Of a DNA stretch of 64,000 bases, positions 24,505-36,710 are shown piece after piece. Positions within the stretch are counted from its first letter, which is position 1; each line of letters starts with the position of its first letter. The stretch covers positions 2,067,501 to 2,131,500 of the forward strand of contig JARHVA010002684.1 of assembly GCA_037957365.1 (NCBI GenBank). The letters run 5' to 3'. The stretch is from Torreya grandis (lineage: Eukaryota > Streptophyta > Pinopsida > Cupressales > Taxaceae). Both the position numbers and the translations under genes were made by a program. The notes under the pieces are model-generated. The model was not told the DNA's origin, did not search any database, and saw nothing but the letters and a program-made list of their open reading frames with translations.

Positions 24505-25647
24505 TATAGACACCTAAAATTGGCCACAACTAGCCTTTGATCAAACTTCATAATGATTCCTATAAAACATTGAAAATTAAGCTTAAAAATCACTCAACAT
24601 CCTAATTTTTTTGTGCATCATTCATCAAAGATTAGAATCATGTTGAGGCATCCCTATTTGGGGTACTATCCCATATGAAATAATAACCCCTCATGGATTC
24701 ATCCCTAATCACCTTGCAACATAATAACTATCAATTTAACCTACATACCTATCAAGTGAGGCACTTTCATACTTAATTAAATCTTGAAAGATCTAAAAGG
24801 CTAATCAAAATCAATTAAATAAATTAAACAAGATCAAATTCCTAGTTGAATTATCCATTTGAAATTAATGAATATCTAAAAAAGGAAATTCCAAAAATCA
24901 AAATATCCTGGCCTTCATCATTATCTTTATGAGTTGTCAAAATATCTCAAAATATCTAAATTGAGAACTATGACTAGTAACTTAAAGTCATAATTGCATG
25001 ATAATTTTTAACTCAACTAGACTTAGTCTCAACTCAACTTTATAATTTGAGAACTACGACTAGTAACTAAAAGTCATAATTGTATGATAATTTTTAACTC
25101 AACTAGAGTTAGTCTCAACTCAACCTTCTAATTTGAGAATTATGAATAGTTATTGAAAGCCATAATTTCATGAAAACTATTAAGTCAAATTAACCTTAAC
25201 TCACCTTGGGTGAGAGTTAATTCCTAAATCTATAAATGCAAGGCCATGCCCATTTATTTTTAGAATAAGCTCACATAATACAAAGATATAATGCTCATTT
25301 GGAGAGATAAAAGCTTTGTAATAATGTTATAATACCAAAATATTGAGTCAAAATAACCATAAGACACATCAAATCCAATGGTTCCAAGGAGAGAAAGAGC
25401 CAAGATTCATTTGCCAAGGACTTCTTGATGCACAAATTGAGCAAGCCACTCAAAAAAGCATTTGGAGCTCCCGAAGAAGGTAAAGAATTTGTGTCTTTTA
25501 TGTTCTAGTTGTGATTTCATATATTTTTTATTACCTAATCTCTCCCTAGTGTCTAGGTTAGAGGGGTTAAGATTTAATGTGTTTATTTAATTTTTTTTAT
25601 GAGACTAACATGATACTAACCTCCCCTCTATGGATTCCTTGTTCACA
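24505..25647 (+). repeat. 3' LTR of element I
   Basis: 1143 bases, paired with 10010-11126. It starts TA (mutated TG) and ends CA, followed by ttaac. The three 86-bp units start near 24957, 25043 and 25130. Confidence 0.92.
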
Positions 25648-25652
25648 TTAAC
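25648..25652. repeat. Target site duplication of element I (right)
   Basis: ttaac, identical to 10005-10009. Confidence 0.9.
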
Positions 25653-28230
25653 CACTTCACATTATGTGAAAATGTGTTACCATTTAGAAGTATAAGTTAA
25701 AATGTGGAGAATATGTAATTATAGTAATGAATATATCATCAGAGCATATATGAAACATTTATTGTAATGTGTGAAATTGTAATGTCAATTTATATATACA
25801 TTAGGTACATAATAGTAATCATCACTGATATAAGCATTGAATAATGAATTGTGAAGGAGAGGTGTGTGATATAGATCACATAACCACACATAAATAGGAA
25901 GGTTGTTTATATGGATAACCACACCACAAAATCATCAAACTTAGAATAAAATATTATATTGATCAAATAATAATCACTTAAAGTTATGGCCATGAGACAT
26001 AGTAAAAGTACACACAATATCACTCAATGCCCCATAATGCCAATGACTAACCCAAGTGGAAAATACAATATTGTACAAGGCCAAATTACCAAATAAAGAG
26101 TCATACAATGATAAAATTAATAAATAAAATGATATAAAATAATTCCAAGGGACAAAAAATAATAATAATGATATAGCATATAAAATGAAACAGAAACAAT
26201 GAAGCATAACATAAGTTACACTAGTCTACACCATTAATATATGTCAATGTCGTAACATAAAAAATTAACGTATCCATGAAATGTAACATTGTAAATAATA
26301 TAATTGAGATAAATATATGTGTAATTAATCAATATATCTCAAAATGATAAATGGAAAGGTCATAGAAATATATAACCTATAAAAACGTAACCTATGGAAT
26401 CAAATGCCCCAAACATTGGAATGGTCCTAGAGTATATAAATGTCCATTTATGTATCCATGTATCATATGTAGCATATATGTATTACATTAAAATCATATA
26501 TACTATAAAATACATGTGTGTATGAAAGAGGATATGTAATCTACCAAAAATGTGATAAATAAAATAAATGAATAATGAAAAATAGAAAATATGTCATGCT
26601 TAGGTATTGATTTTGTATTTTTGAAATATATACATTTTTTATTTTTAAAATATTTTTAACAAATTATTATAAGTCATCATAGATTTAAAATGTGTCAATT
26701 TCACTTGGTTTTTCCTTTACCTTGACACTTTTCCGAAGGTGGTGAAAACACATTACATTTTCCTCCACTATGTATGGTCATTCATATTCTATATTTATAG
26801 TTTTCTTAAAGGTTTTGATTTTTTATCATCATCATGGCTATTTGGAATATTGATTGTATTCTCTCCATGAAATAATATTATGTACTAAATTGTTTATCCA
26901 CTATATCCTACATCAATTGTAACCATTGTTGTCTCATTTTAAATGTCAAATGGGTGGTAGAGGGCATCACCCATATGTATATATCAATGGCATTTTTCCC
27001 ATAAGAAATTACTAGAGTAATATGTCCAAACTATTCTTTCTAATATACAATGAATTTTATTTCATAAATATCATGTCCTAATTATTTTAATAATGCAATA
27101 ATACACATGTTTGCATGTTTTTATTAGTCAATATTAATCTATACTTGATAAGCACCTTCAATACATTATAGAATAGTCAAGATTTATTATGACTTGTGTA
27201 TGCTGTATTTTTATATTGAGATTAGTTAGAACTTACAAAAGAGAGTTATAATTATAATTATATGACTTTAATTATCCATTCATTTTTTAATTTTTAATTC
27301 TCTATTTCAATGTTATATAATTATCTATTACAATCCCATTTATTAATTTATAATTTTAACATGATTTGCCTTCTTGATGTGATATATGACCCATGACTCT
27401 ATGTATAGAAGTTAGTATGGAACAATGTTTTTATCAAGTAATATTTTTAATATGATGTTTGGTTTATTATAAATACTCATTACTATTAATGTTGTGGAAG
27501 GTTTTGTAACTATAAATCCCACATTGTTTAATTAATTATACTTGAAACCTTTATTATAATGAAAAATGTAAAATTGTTCTTGTGCATGAGCTATGATCAA
27601 TATTAAAAAGGTTTATTTTGATGGTACTTCTAGCATATGAGAATCATGATGCAAGCTGACATTGCAACAACTAATTACATTATGACTATGTTGATTATCT
27701 AGAATTATTGTCTTTCATTTTCCCCCTTGTAGATTGTTCTTGAGTAGGAACCTTTGAATTATCAATGTTATTTGCATATGAACTATCATGATAGTCTCAT
27801 GGTTTGATAAGTGTAAAAATATTATGAGATAAGTACTCATATAGATCAAGAGAATAAATATATAGCTTAAAAAAATGATAATCTATATCCCATTACATAT
27901 CATTATCATCATCACCATTATCATAATAATATACAATTATGCATTTTGGATTTGATGAATTTACCAACAAGGAAAGATTTAAAATTCTCTCTTGTTATCT
28001 ACGTTACCCTATGGTGATTTCTTTGTTTCTTCATTAATGGTCATAATTGGTTCCTTGAAATTCATTGTCCTTTGTTTTAAAACCTCATATATATGAAATT
28101 TATTTATTGGGATAGGTTGTGATGGAGGTACTATGGAATACTAAATAGAATATAAGTGTGAATTTCCATCATTATTAGGTTGCATCATTTTACAATATTT
28201 TAAGGTCATTATCTATAGTGAAAGTATAAA
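25653..28230 (-). other. Interior of element D downstream of its protease trace
   Basis: Between 27700 and 28230 the minus strand gives low-stop fragments in one area (for example FKEPIMTINEETKK and KVPTQEQSTRGKMKDNN), suggesting that coding continued past the protease. From 25653 to about 27700 it is AT-rich without a convincing frame. No RT motif was found, which supports a non-autonomous element. Confidence 0.4.
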
Positions 28231-28570
28231 AATAACCATCATTCATGAAACTCACCTACTTATGTAATGTAGATGGTACTTATTCTATAGCATGTATCTA
28301 AGTTTGCCCCAAAAGTAAATTGTAATGTAGATGATTAGGCATGACTTGAAATAGAGTAAATAATGTCTTAGGTCATAATTTCACATCCAATTATATTGAT
28401 CTGATTAATTGAAGTGGAATGCTATCAAATTATCTTAGGATTTGATTTGATTTTTTAACAGTATCCATATTGACACCCAAATGTTATAATAGATTTATGT
28501 TGTAAATATTCATTCTTGAATCATTATCTATCAACAAAATTGATTTAATTTTAATTTATACCTGATTGAA
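28230..28570 (-). pseudogene. Retroviral-type aspartic protease trace of element D
   Basis: On the minus strand the frame reads LLIDNDSRMNIYNINLL, then HLGVNMDTVKKSNQILR, FDSIPLQSI, and later FQVMPNHLHYNLLLGQT. The order matches plant LTR-retrotransposon proteases: the catalytic DTG/DSG-like box (here DNDS), a flap region and the C-terminal LLG box. The third box residue is changed. Stops lie between the blocks. In life it would have cut the gag polyprotein. Confidence 0.65.
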
Positions 28571-28756
28571 CAATGAAATATTTTTATCTATTGTGTGTTT
28601 AGTATATAAGTATTCCTTTTAAAAGGATATTAATTCTTATATATCCTTTAATGCATTCATACTTGAGGAAAAGTATGTTGTTTTTATATTTTTTGGGAGA
28701 GTTATGTCATGAAATGACTCATATAAGATGTCTTATTAAATATTTTATATTTATGG

Positions 28757-29143
28757 TCATTCAAAGATATAAAAATTAACATGGGTATTGTTATCATACT
28801 CTGTAGTTTGAGTGGGTGGTTTCATGGGAGGTGGAGGGGGATGAGAAGGAACATGATATATACCTCCATTTTGTTGCACATGGTGGGGATGATGGGGTAC
28901 CATAATTATTCTAGTAGTGAACATGTGGAGTGTGGAATGAAATATAAGCCTTGGGTGAATAATAGAAGTGGGATGGTAGTTGGTAAAATCTAGAGGTCTA
29001 TGGGGAGGAAAAACAAAAGGATTCATGCATGCTCTTTTTTGTATAGTTGTATCAGGAAGTAACTTATATTAAATATTATAATAATATGAATTCATGAAGG
29101 CTAATAATTGTTCATTGTTAATTTTAACCTTAGAATCTATTAA
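28757..29143 (-). pseudogene. Proline/histidine-rich gag C-terminal trace of element D
   Basis: 89 open codons at 28757-29026 on the minus strand encode a Pro- and His-rich segment (PHHPHHVQQ, then PSHPPPPPMKPPTQ) just upstream of the protease trace. The frame extends up to 29143 as KINNEQLLAFMNSYYYN before the insertion point of element II. A Pro-rich spacer between gag and protease is common in plant LTR elements. There is no zinc knuckle. The plus-strand open frame here is the shadow. Confidence 0.5.
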
Positions 29144-29945
29144 TGCACTTATTATGCTCCTTATGTCACTAGGGAACAAGAGGAAAGTAATAAACTCAAT
29201 TTAAAGTCTTGGAATGACTTGGAGCTTGAGTTTTTTATACAACTATTGATAGGAATAGCCCAAATAATAGAGATATAGTCACCACTTTGAAATTCTACAA
29301 GTAGACCATGTTTTAGGGACAACAAATGTTTATGTAGTGACACTTTTCTTGATAATCTTTTTGAATTATCTTAATATTTGCCAATTAATGCCCAAAATAC
29401 ATATGAATAGGGGATATTTATAGAAGGATCTAAACTAAAGAGATTCATAGGTAGATCCAAGAGTGAGTAGGGTAAGGTAGAAAAGAGGGTGTGCTTAAGA
29501 TGACTAAAGACCAATCCGGCTAACTTATAGGGTATGAACACATAAAACTAGCATATACCAACCCTAGCATAATGCTCAAAGTTAAAAAAAATGTAGTTAA
29601 AGCTTTAGAGGAAAAAAAATGCATATAGCCAACATCAAACTTTGCATAAAATTTATCAATCATAGTAAATTACATAGCACATTTAGATGTAAATGAGAGG
29701 AAAATAGAGCATGTATATTATCAAATTTATCAGACTAGCATTAAGCTCAAACTAATAGATTCATATATAAAATGTAATTTCTAAATTATTTGCAAAAATG
29801 AAATAATTGGACATCTAAAAGCATGAGGAATAGTGACTATATAAATAAATAATTAATCACTACAAACAAACTTGCAAATTCTTTAGCTCTCTTATATTAA
29901 TTTTTGCAAAATAACTATTTCTAATTATAAATGAGGGGAAAACCC

Positions 29946-29955
29946 CTATTTATAG
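29946..29955 (-). promoter_or_regulatory. TATA box in the 3' LTR of II
   Basis: The minus strand reads CTATAAATAGGGGTTTTCC, a canonical plant TATA box. It is conserved in the other LTR at 44067-44076. Transcription would start about 25-35 bases further left, near 29915. Confidence 0.7.
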
Positions 29956-30109
29956 GCTTCAAAATTCCTAAGACAAGTTTGGGTGGGCCCAAAAAAGGTG
30001 CCCAACATACAACTAAGTGGACTCAAAATGCCACATTAAAATAAAATAATTTAAAATTATAAGATAAAATAAATATTCTAAGGGCCTAGAGGTGGTTATA
30101 GGCTGGATT

Positions 30110-33100
30110 GTTATTGTTGTTGCTTTTTCTCAGCTTCTTCTTTTGTCCAAACCTATGCACATACCTGATAGTCTTGGTTTACCTGAGAGAATTTTAGGAT
30201 CATGGGCCTAAATAAGTTTGGTATGTCTTGAATGAGCTTCCCATGCTCTATAAGTATTGGCTTGAGTGCTTCCTCAATTGCATTTACTTTCTCTAACCTC
30301 TGATTGGCAAAAGCCACAATGCTCATCACTTCAAAAATTATCTTTACATTAGCTATATCCTACTAGAACTTAGCCACAAATACTTTCATTTTAGATCTAA
30401 ATTCTTGCTCATCTATGAGGGTGCCATTAGGTTTGGTCACCCTAGTGATCATGGCATCCTTTAGTAATACAACTATATTGAATGTAATCTTCTCCATGGA
30501 TGTATGTGCATCCTTGAGCTGGTCAAACCATCCCTTTAAAATCCTCTTTCTATTCATGAGGATGGTTTATGTAGGAATACTATATTTAAGTGGCATCACC
30601 TTGAGGCTAGGGAATTTATTACTTCTAGCAACTCTATCCAAGTTTGCTAACTTGATATCATAGAGTGTAAGCTTTTGTTCAAGCTTTATGACCACCTTGG
30701 CATGTTAGATTCCATCCTCCTATCTCTTTTTCATCACTTTATAAAAGTTAAAGATATTAAGTACATCATTTATTATTAAAATTAAAGTGCCTTCAAGCAC
30801 AGTTGGCAATACCTACTCTTTTAGACTTTTTAGCTCATGTTGCATCCTCTTCATCAAGGTAATGGTAGATTCTACCTATGCTTGAACTGAGGATATTATA
30901 TCCTTTGCATACTCTTATACCTCATTGGGGCCAGGATTTATTTTTCCTATTAAAGGTGAAGAGAGGATCTTCACTCTCATATATCACAGTTGAGCTTGAT
31001 AGAGGCTATTATACTTGATTTATTACCACTCTCTTCATGGTTCTAGTGGTTGCATCAAACCTCATACCCACTTGAGGTGTAGATTGACCTGCCTTAGGCC
31101 TCCCTTGCCTTATTATCTACATCATGTCCTTTACCTAATTTGGCATAGTTGTAAATGGTGGATGTGTGAGAGTTTGATGCAATAGGAGCACCTGGGTAGA
31201 AGAGAAGGAAGCCAAGGCTATGGTAGATATGAATAAATTGGTTGGGTCTAATTACCCAAGTGGATCAAAAAAGGATTTGGTAGGGCCCTTTTTGAGGATG
31301 AATGAAGGAAATTTGGAGAAAACACTCACATTAATAGTGATAGTGAGGCTAAGTGTCCTTTATCAAGTGAATGGTTTCAATGGTTTGGTGGATGGAGTGG
31401 AGCTAAGGGTGAGTGATGCACTAGTAATGGTAGCTTGCAAAGGAGTAGAATCCATAGTTAGGCTAGCACTAATGCTTTGGGAGCTTGATGGAGGTGGAAA
31501 TTTGATAATGGCATGGGAGATGAAGTGAGGAATGGTGCCTCCAAAATAATAAGTGGTAGAGGATACAAATATGGGAGTTGAGTAGTAACAGAAGTAGGGG
31601 TAGTTGTAAATGAACTAATAACTAGGAAGGAAAGAAATGGGGTGGTACTTATAGAAGGATCTTAGGAAGTTAATGGAAGTGGGACTGATCCCCTCATGGT
31701 AGCCCTAGGATAATTCTTATAGGTTTAAACCTTTTCAATAATCCTCCCATCCAATGCCTATAGTTCCTCCATTAAGAACTCAATCCTTACTACCCTTCCT
31801 CAAGATTAATGACATTGGGATCTAGTTGGCCCAAGTTTTATGTGGAAGCTTCCTCAATAGATATAGAGACTATTATAGGTCTTTGAGAGGGGATAGAATA
31901 GTAGCTAACTTTTCTTAGCTTGGATCTTGGAGGAATATCCTATTTACTTGGATCAATTTATAATGGAAGCATGCAAGCTCTATTCCTAATGAGGGGAACA
32001 CTATCATCTTGCTCTTCTTCTTTCTTGGCCTCATAGTTTGCATCAAAAAGGCTCCCATGAGTTGGTGGGAGATGGGGAATTATCATGTCCTCTTTCCTCC
32101 TCTCCTTATCAATCCTTATTTAAAGCCCTATATTTCTCCTTAAAACATTTCTAATGACCACCTCATCATTCATTACATCTAGGTATATCCACTCATGGAT
32201 ATTTTCTTCATTCTTGTATTATAATACCACATCCTTTTATAAAATTTAGAGGTGATTAACAATGACTTGGTTTGGATCTCATACCTTGAAACCATCCTTA
32301 GGAAATAAGTATGAGTCCCTATGCCTTACAACTACCACAATGTCCTACCATTTCATCATCTTAATCTTCCCTAGCTTATAAGGCATCTTATGGGGGCCAT
32401 CTTATTTTTACTTTTGAAGAGGCCATCAAATCCATGAAGTAATTCATAGGCCATATCCTCCTCTACCAACTTCATTGGAACATATCTTAGTAGCCTTAAT
32501 GATGCTACCATTACCCCTTCCACTAAGATGACTATGTAATCAAGGTAGATCCATAAGCTACCCATGTCTCTCAGCATTTTTTTGAATTTTAGGGGGACCC
32601 TTGGCATCTTGTACATGGTGATATGTTTATAAACAAGTGGATAAAATTTTCCTACAACTATATTTATATTCTATCTAAAATAGTGGATGTGCAATATAGA
32701 GAATGATTGGGGCACAACTTCTTGTGTAAGAGTCCATGTGTTTGGTCCAAATTATGAAGTTACACATATGTAATCCAACAAATAGATCATCATATAGAAT
32801 GAATCTCCATTCTTACATGTGTCATTCATAGCCATGACTAGATTCTCATTGATAATATCCCCAAGAGGGGGAATTTTTTGATCCTCTAGGATAAGATGTA
32901 GTAGTGGAATGTCCTTATGTCTACATAACCAATATATGCATTGAAAAATACTCTATTTATAAAATCCAAGACAATCCTCACCCTTTTCCTAAATTTTTGG
33001 ATAGGTAGGTTAAATTTTTGATTCATGAAAACAATTCCCTTTAGGTTAGTCACCCATGATGCCAAGACTATATCTATAGAGTGCACCTCATACCAGTTAT

Positions 33101-33610
33101 CAATGATGATCTGGTTGTTTTCCACTTATGGAAGAAGTAGGTCATAATACTTATTGAAACTAGGTCTAGAAATGAAAGAAATTAGGATCCCTTGGTTTAT
33201 GGATTTGAGCAACCCATATTCACACTTTGACATCCTAAAGATGCCATATACTAGGTTAGTGTATGGCATTACCTCTATTTTTGTTACAACTTTGTGGAGA
33301 CCAATAACTTGAATTGTTAAGATATCTAAAGTGATGTGAATAATGTGGGGCATGGTCTCAAAATCATTAAGATATTTAACTCCTTCAACATTGTAATAAA
33401 CATTGATATAATGCATGTCCCTATGTCTATGGCTATGAGGATGAATTTGTGTTCTTGAACATGACTTGATTTCCATACTAAAAGAGAAAATCATCATTCC
33501 CAAATGTGACATTCTTACCCAAGGTGGAAGGTCCTACCTATGCCATTTCTACAATGTTTAGGGTAGAAACTAGCATTCTCTCATGCCTTTTTACAACTTT
33601 AAAGCTCTAA
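30110..33610 (-). pseudogene. Decayed long reading frame in U3 of II (3' LTR copy), unknown function
   Basis: I do not recognise the product. The minus strand has low-stop coding-like sequence from about 33610 to 30110, over 1,000 codons with frameshifts. 33512-32886 forms 209 codons with a single TAA; the partner LTR has CAA there. This part includes INQG, RPSF, then NWYEVH-DIVLASWVT and FMNQKFNLPIQKFRKRVRIV. The C-terminal part (30557-30363 and onwards) holds NRKRILKGWFDQLKDAHTSMEKI and AFANQRLEKV-AIEEALKPI, helical in character, and ends in a Lys/Glu/poly-Gln tail near 30110. The same product is encoded in the other LTR at 44230-47700, so both copies derive from one ancestral frame. It lies in the sense orientation upstream of the TATA box. 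Confidence 0.65.
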
Positions 33611-33672
33611 CAATGGTAGTTTGGGTGAAATATGCCAATATTTTGATCTTGCTTGAATTAAAAACACATACA

Positions 33673-33684
33673 CACATATATACA

Positions 33685-33735
<51 letters not shown>

Positions 33736-33736
33736 C
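33673..33736. repeat. (CATA)n(TA)n microsatellite
   Basis: ACAC, then about ten CATA units, then a TA run. It is absent at the matching place of the other II LTR (near 47800), so it expanded after the element inserted. Confidence 0.95.
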
Positions 33737-35663
33737 AAATATTTAGGGCTTAGAATGTAAAAGTAGGTAAAAATAGCTGGGTCAAGTATCCTTTTGAAGA
33801 TTACCTTGATTTAATGTAGCATAGATGGTGATCCTAGTTCATACAACATTTATGGATAACTCATCAATTTTTCATATCTTAAAACTATTTCTTTTAGCAT
33901 TTAATCTTATTTAGAATTCAAATTTAGCATTGATTAGCATTTAATTTTCCATCAATTTTATCTGTAAAGCTAAAGGTTTATAAAACCTTTTGACATGTGG
34001 CATGCCACATCAGATCTAGCTAGGTATTCACAGTGCTTGAAGATGAATAAGCTACTTAGTTAGCTCAAATTTGGACATGTGGCACCCTCTAATTACTCTC
34101 ATGCCCTCAAAATGTAGCTTGGTGTGATGACTCATTTACACTCCACCACATGGAATATTTTGATTCATAGCAAGCTCTTGGGTAGGGCCCTCTAGTTTTA
34201 ATTAGTTGTAGGGGTGCCATGTGTTACTTTCATAGGCAATTAGGGTTTTTTCCTTACTAGGTGGCTCCCTCATAGATGATCATGGCTTTGCTTTGACAAG
34301 TGGCTCTTTTGGAGGGGATCTTAGAGCTTCCCTTTGTAAGGTGTTTCTTTAGAAAGTATTTTGGACAACTATCAACAACTTGGATTTAAATTTGTGGCTC
34401 GAGTAGATCCATGCATCACTCTAGAAGGTGATTCTATTGATATTGGGTCATAAATTTATGAGAACGACACACAACATCATCTTATGGGTCCTTAGTAGAC
34501 ACACATCATTTTGGTAGGTCTTCAAAGGTGTTCTAGTGGATATTTAGATATAAGTAGTCTAGGAATCAAAAGTGTCATAATTGCATGGGTCCAAGGGGGA
34601 CACATCATTTTCATAGGCTTCTCTTCATTCTTCTTCCACTCATCATTCTCAAAAGGGGCCTTAGATAGTTGTTCACCATCAATCCTTGATCAAATGGCTC
34701 AAGTACATCAACATGTTCACTCAATGATTTATCATAAACTTTAGCTAAGATGTAATATGGTGTGGACACATGTCAATTTTGAATGAATTTTAATGGGACA
34801 CATGTCAATTTGAAAGACTTTTTAGGCTTGGTTGGTCACTATAAAGATACTTGACAACATCTCATGATCTTTTGGATTATATTGGTATGCATGGTGACTT
34901 GGATTGAATAGGTCTACTCAAAGGGACTAAGATCATGATGCATAGGCTATGGATTTGAATTATAATGGCTAACTCCTTTTTGATCTCTCAGGATGATGCC
35001 ACATGGTTCGTGGGCTTCACAAATTTGTTTCAAGTGTCTTGCATGGGGCACATTTCTCTTGACTAATGGCACAACTCCAAGTTTGACAAAAATGATTGAG
35101 CCTTCATATAAGTGCCATGGTGACATGTGTCATGTTGAGGAGTGAGTTTTCCTTTATTAAATGTTTTATAATGTGATGTCCTATGAGGCATCATACACTG
35201 CTACTTTAACTTTGATGCCTTATGAAGTCACATGAGAAGTTAAGTTAGACTTTAGGAAATGTCAAATGCCCATCACAAGAAAATTAAAAGAAGTTTAAAG
35301 TAAATTTTTGAAATTAAAGGCTTTAAACAAAGTATAAGGTTAGTCCAATTATTAAGTGAAACTCAATGCATCCATGCCAATTTGGGAAACTAAATGGAAC
35401 ATTCTTGGTGAAGGCCTGTCTACACATTCTGAATTAATTGATGGTCAATAATTCATTATTGAATGAAAACTTGAAATGATTCAAATATTTATAATCACTA
35501 TTCTATATTTCAATATGAATGATTAACCAATATTTTTTTAGGGAAATATCAAATCAAATTTTCTATGTAGTCAAAATGACTTAACAAGCTCAACTTTATA
35601 AGCCCTTTGGAAAATTAAAATAGGAGGGTCCCCATTATTGGAATAGGGGGTAGTTGAGCATCA

Positions 35664-36710
35664 ATAAATGGAAACTTCTATGGGGAGACATTGGAAAAAG
35701 TTAGAATATAGATCTTTTACTCAAATATGAATAAAAAATTAATCATCTCATTAGGAATTTTAGTCAATATAAAAACTAATTTTCATAACTAAATGAAATC
35801 TCACAAGCTAGAAATAGAGTTTAAATCTTGCAGGAAATCATACTATGTCTATGATTTGAAGTTATTTAATCATTTCCATTGGGTTTAAGAATGATGAATT
35901 TCAAGATTAAAGACATTAGACATGAAATATCTTAAGCATTCTTTAGATTTTAGATAGTTATGCTTTGCTTATTTAGATATGGCTTGGGCATTACTCTGCT
36001 TCTATTCAGGCATCCATAGCCATGACAAAGATACCTTTGGCTCCACTTTGGGCCTTACTCTACTACCATCTAGGCATCTATAACCCTGGTAGAGATTACC
36101 TAAATCACCATTCAAGGAATATGAAGTAGTTTATGATTTCACTTTACTGGTTTATCATATATATATTTAATACCTATGTTCATAAACCAAAATGGTTGGG
36201 AACCAAAACTATCTAGGTGTAAGGATTGTGTCAAGACAGTTTAAATGTTATTCACTCTCAAATAGCAAGTTTTGTCTAGGAAATTCATTTAGTGAATTTA
36301 AGTGATAGTATGATGGTTCACACAAATTCAAACTCTAGTTCAAGCAAATGCTTAGTCATATGAACTTATTATAATCTTAAACTGACTTGGGATTTTTATG
36401 AGAGGACTAGGTTATAATTAACCCCACAAAGCCTCTCTAAATTAGAACAATGCTAGAGGTTTCCAATCTTTAGACTACCAATGTCAAAGATCAACAATCC
36501 CTTCTTCCCATTTTAGGATCAGGACTTATTACTAAGCTATAAAACATAACAAAAAATAAAAAAGAAATAGAAAGAAAGGAAGAAGAAGATAGGAAATAAT
36601 GTAGGAAAGCAAGAAAGAAGATAATAAGAAAACAAAGCGAGAAATGAAACTATGCTACTCCTACCTAATCTAATTCTAAACAAGCTTACTCTCCTTGTGA
36701 CATTTGGGAT
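35664..36710 (-). other. Interior of II between integrase and 3' LTR
   Basis: About 1 kb without a recognisable gene. The bases right next to the LTR do not form an obvious polypurine tract. 36540-36640 is purine-rich on the plus strand (gaaagaaagga- and gaagaagatagg-like). Confidence 0.45.

Larger units (their letters stand above)
10010..25647 (+). mobile_element. Element I: 15.6-kb LTR retrotransposon with a nested Penelope-like cluster
   Basis: LTRs at 10010-11126 and 24505-25647 align end to end, starting TGTAGACACCTAAAA (TATAGACACC in the right copy) and ending TTCACA. Five-base duplications ttaac flank the pair exactly. A purine-rich aaataggggcaaac precedes the right LTR, giving plus polarity. 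The interior of about 13.4 kb contains the PLE insertion, a minisatellite and an acidic repetitive reading frame. I could not find RT or integrase, so I do not assign a superfamily. The LTRs look about 80-85% identical in the stretch I compared, so the insertion is old. Confidence 0.92.
29144..35663 (-). repeat. 3' LTR of element II (6.5 kb)
   Basis: 6520 bases, paired with 43266-49707. On the minus strand it runs from U3 (35663) to U5 (29144) and contains the U3 reading frame, a TATA box at 29946-29955 and about 800 bases of R-U5. It has a microsatellite at 33673-33736 and about 20 extra bases near 35625-35645 that the other copy lacks. Confidence 0.92.

Noticed and set aside
28781..28993. 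Plus-strand open frame of 70 codons
   Set aside because: It is the antisense shadow of the Pro/His-rich gag trace of element D.
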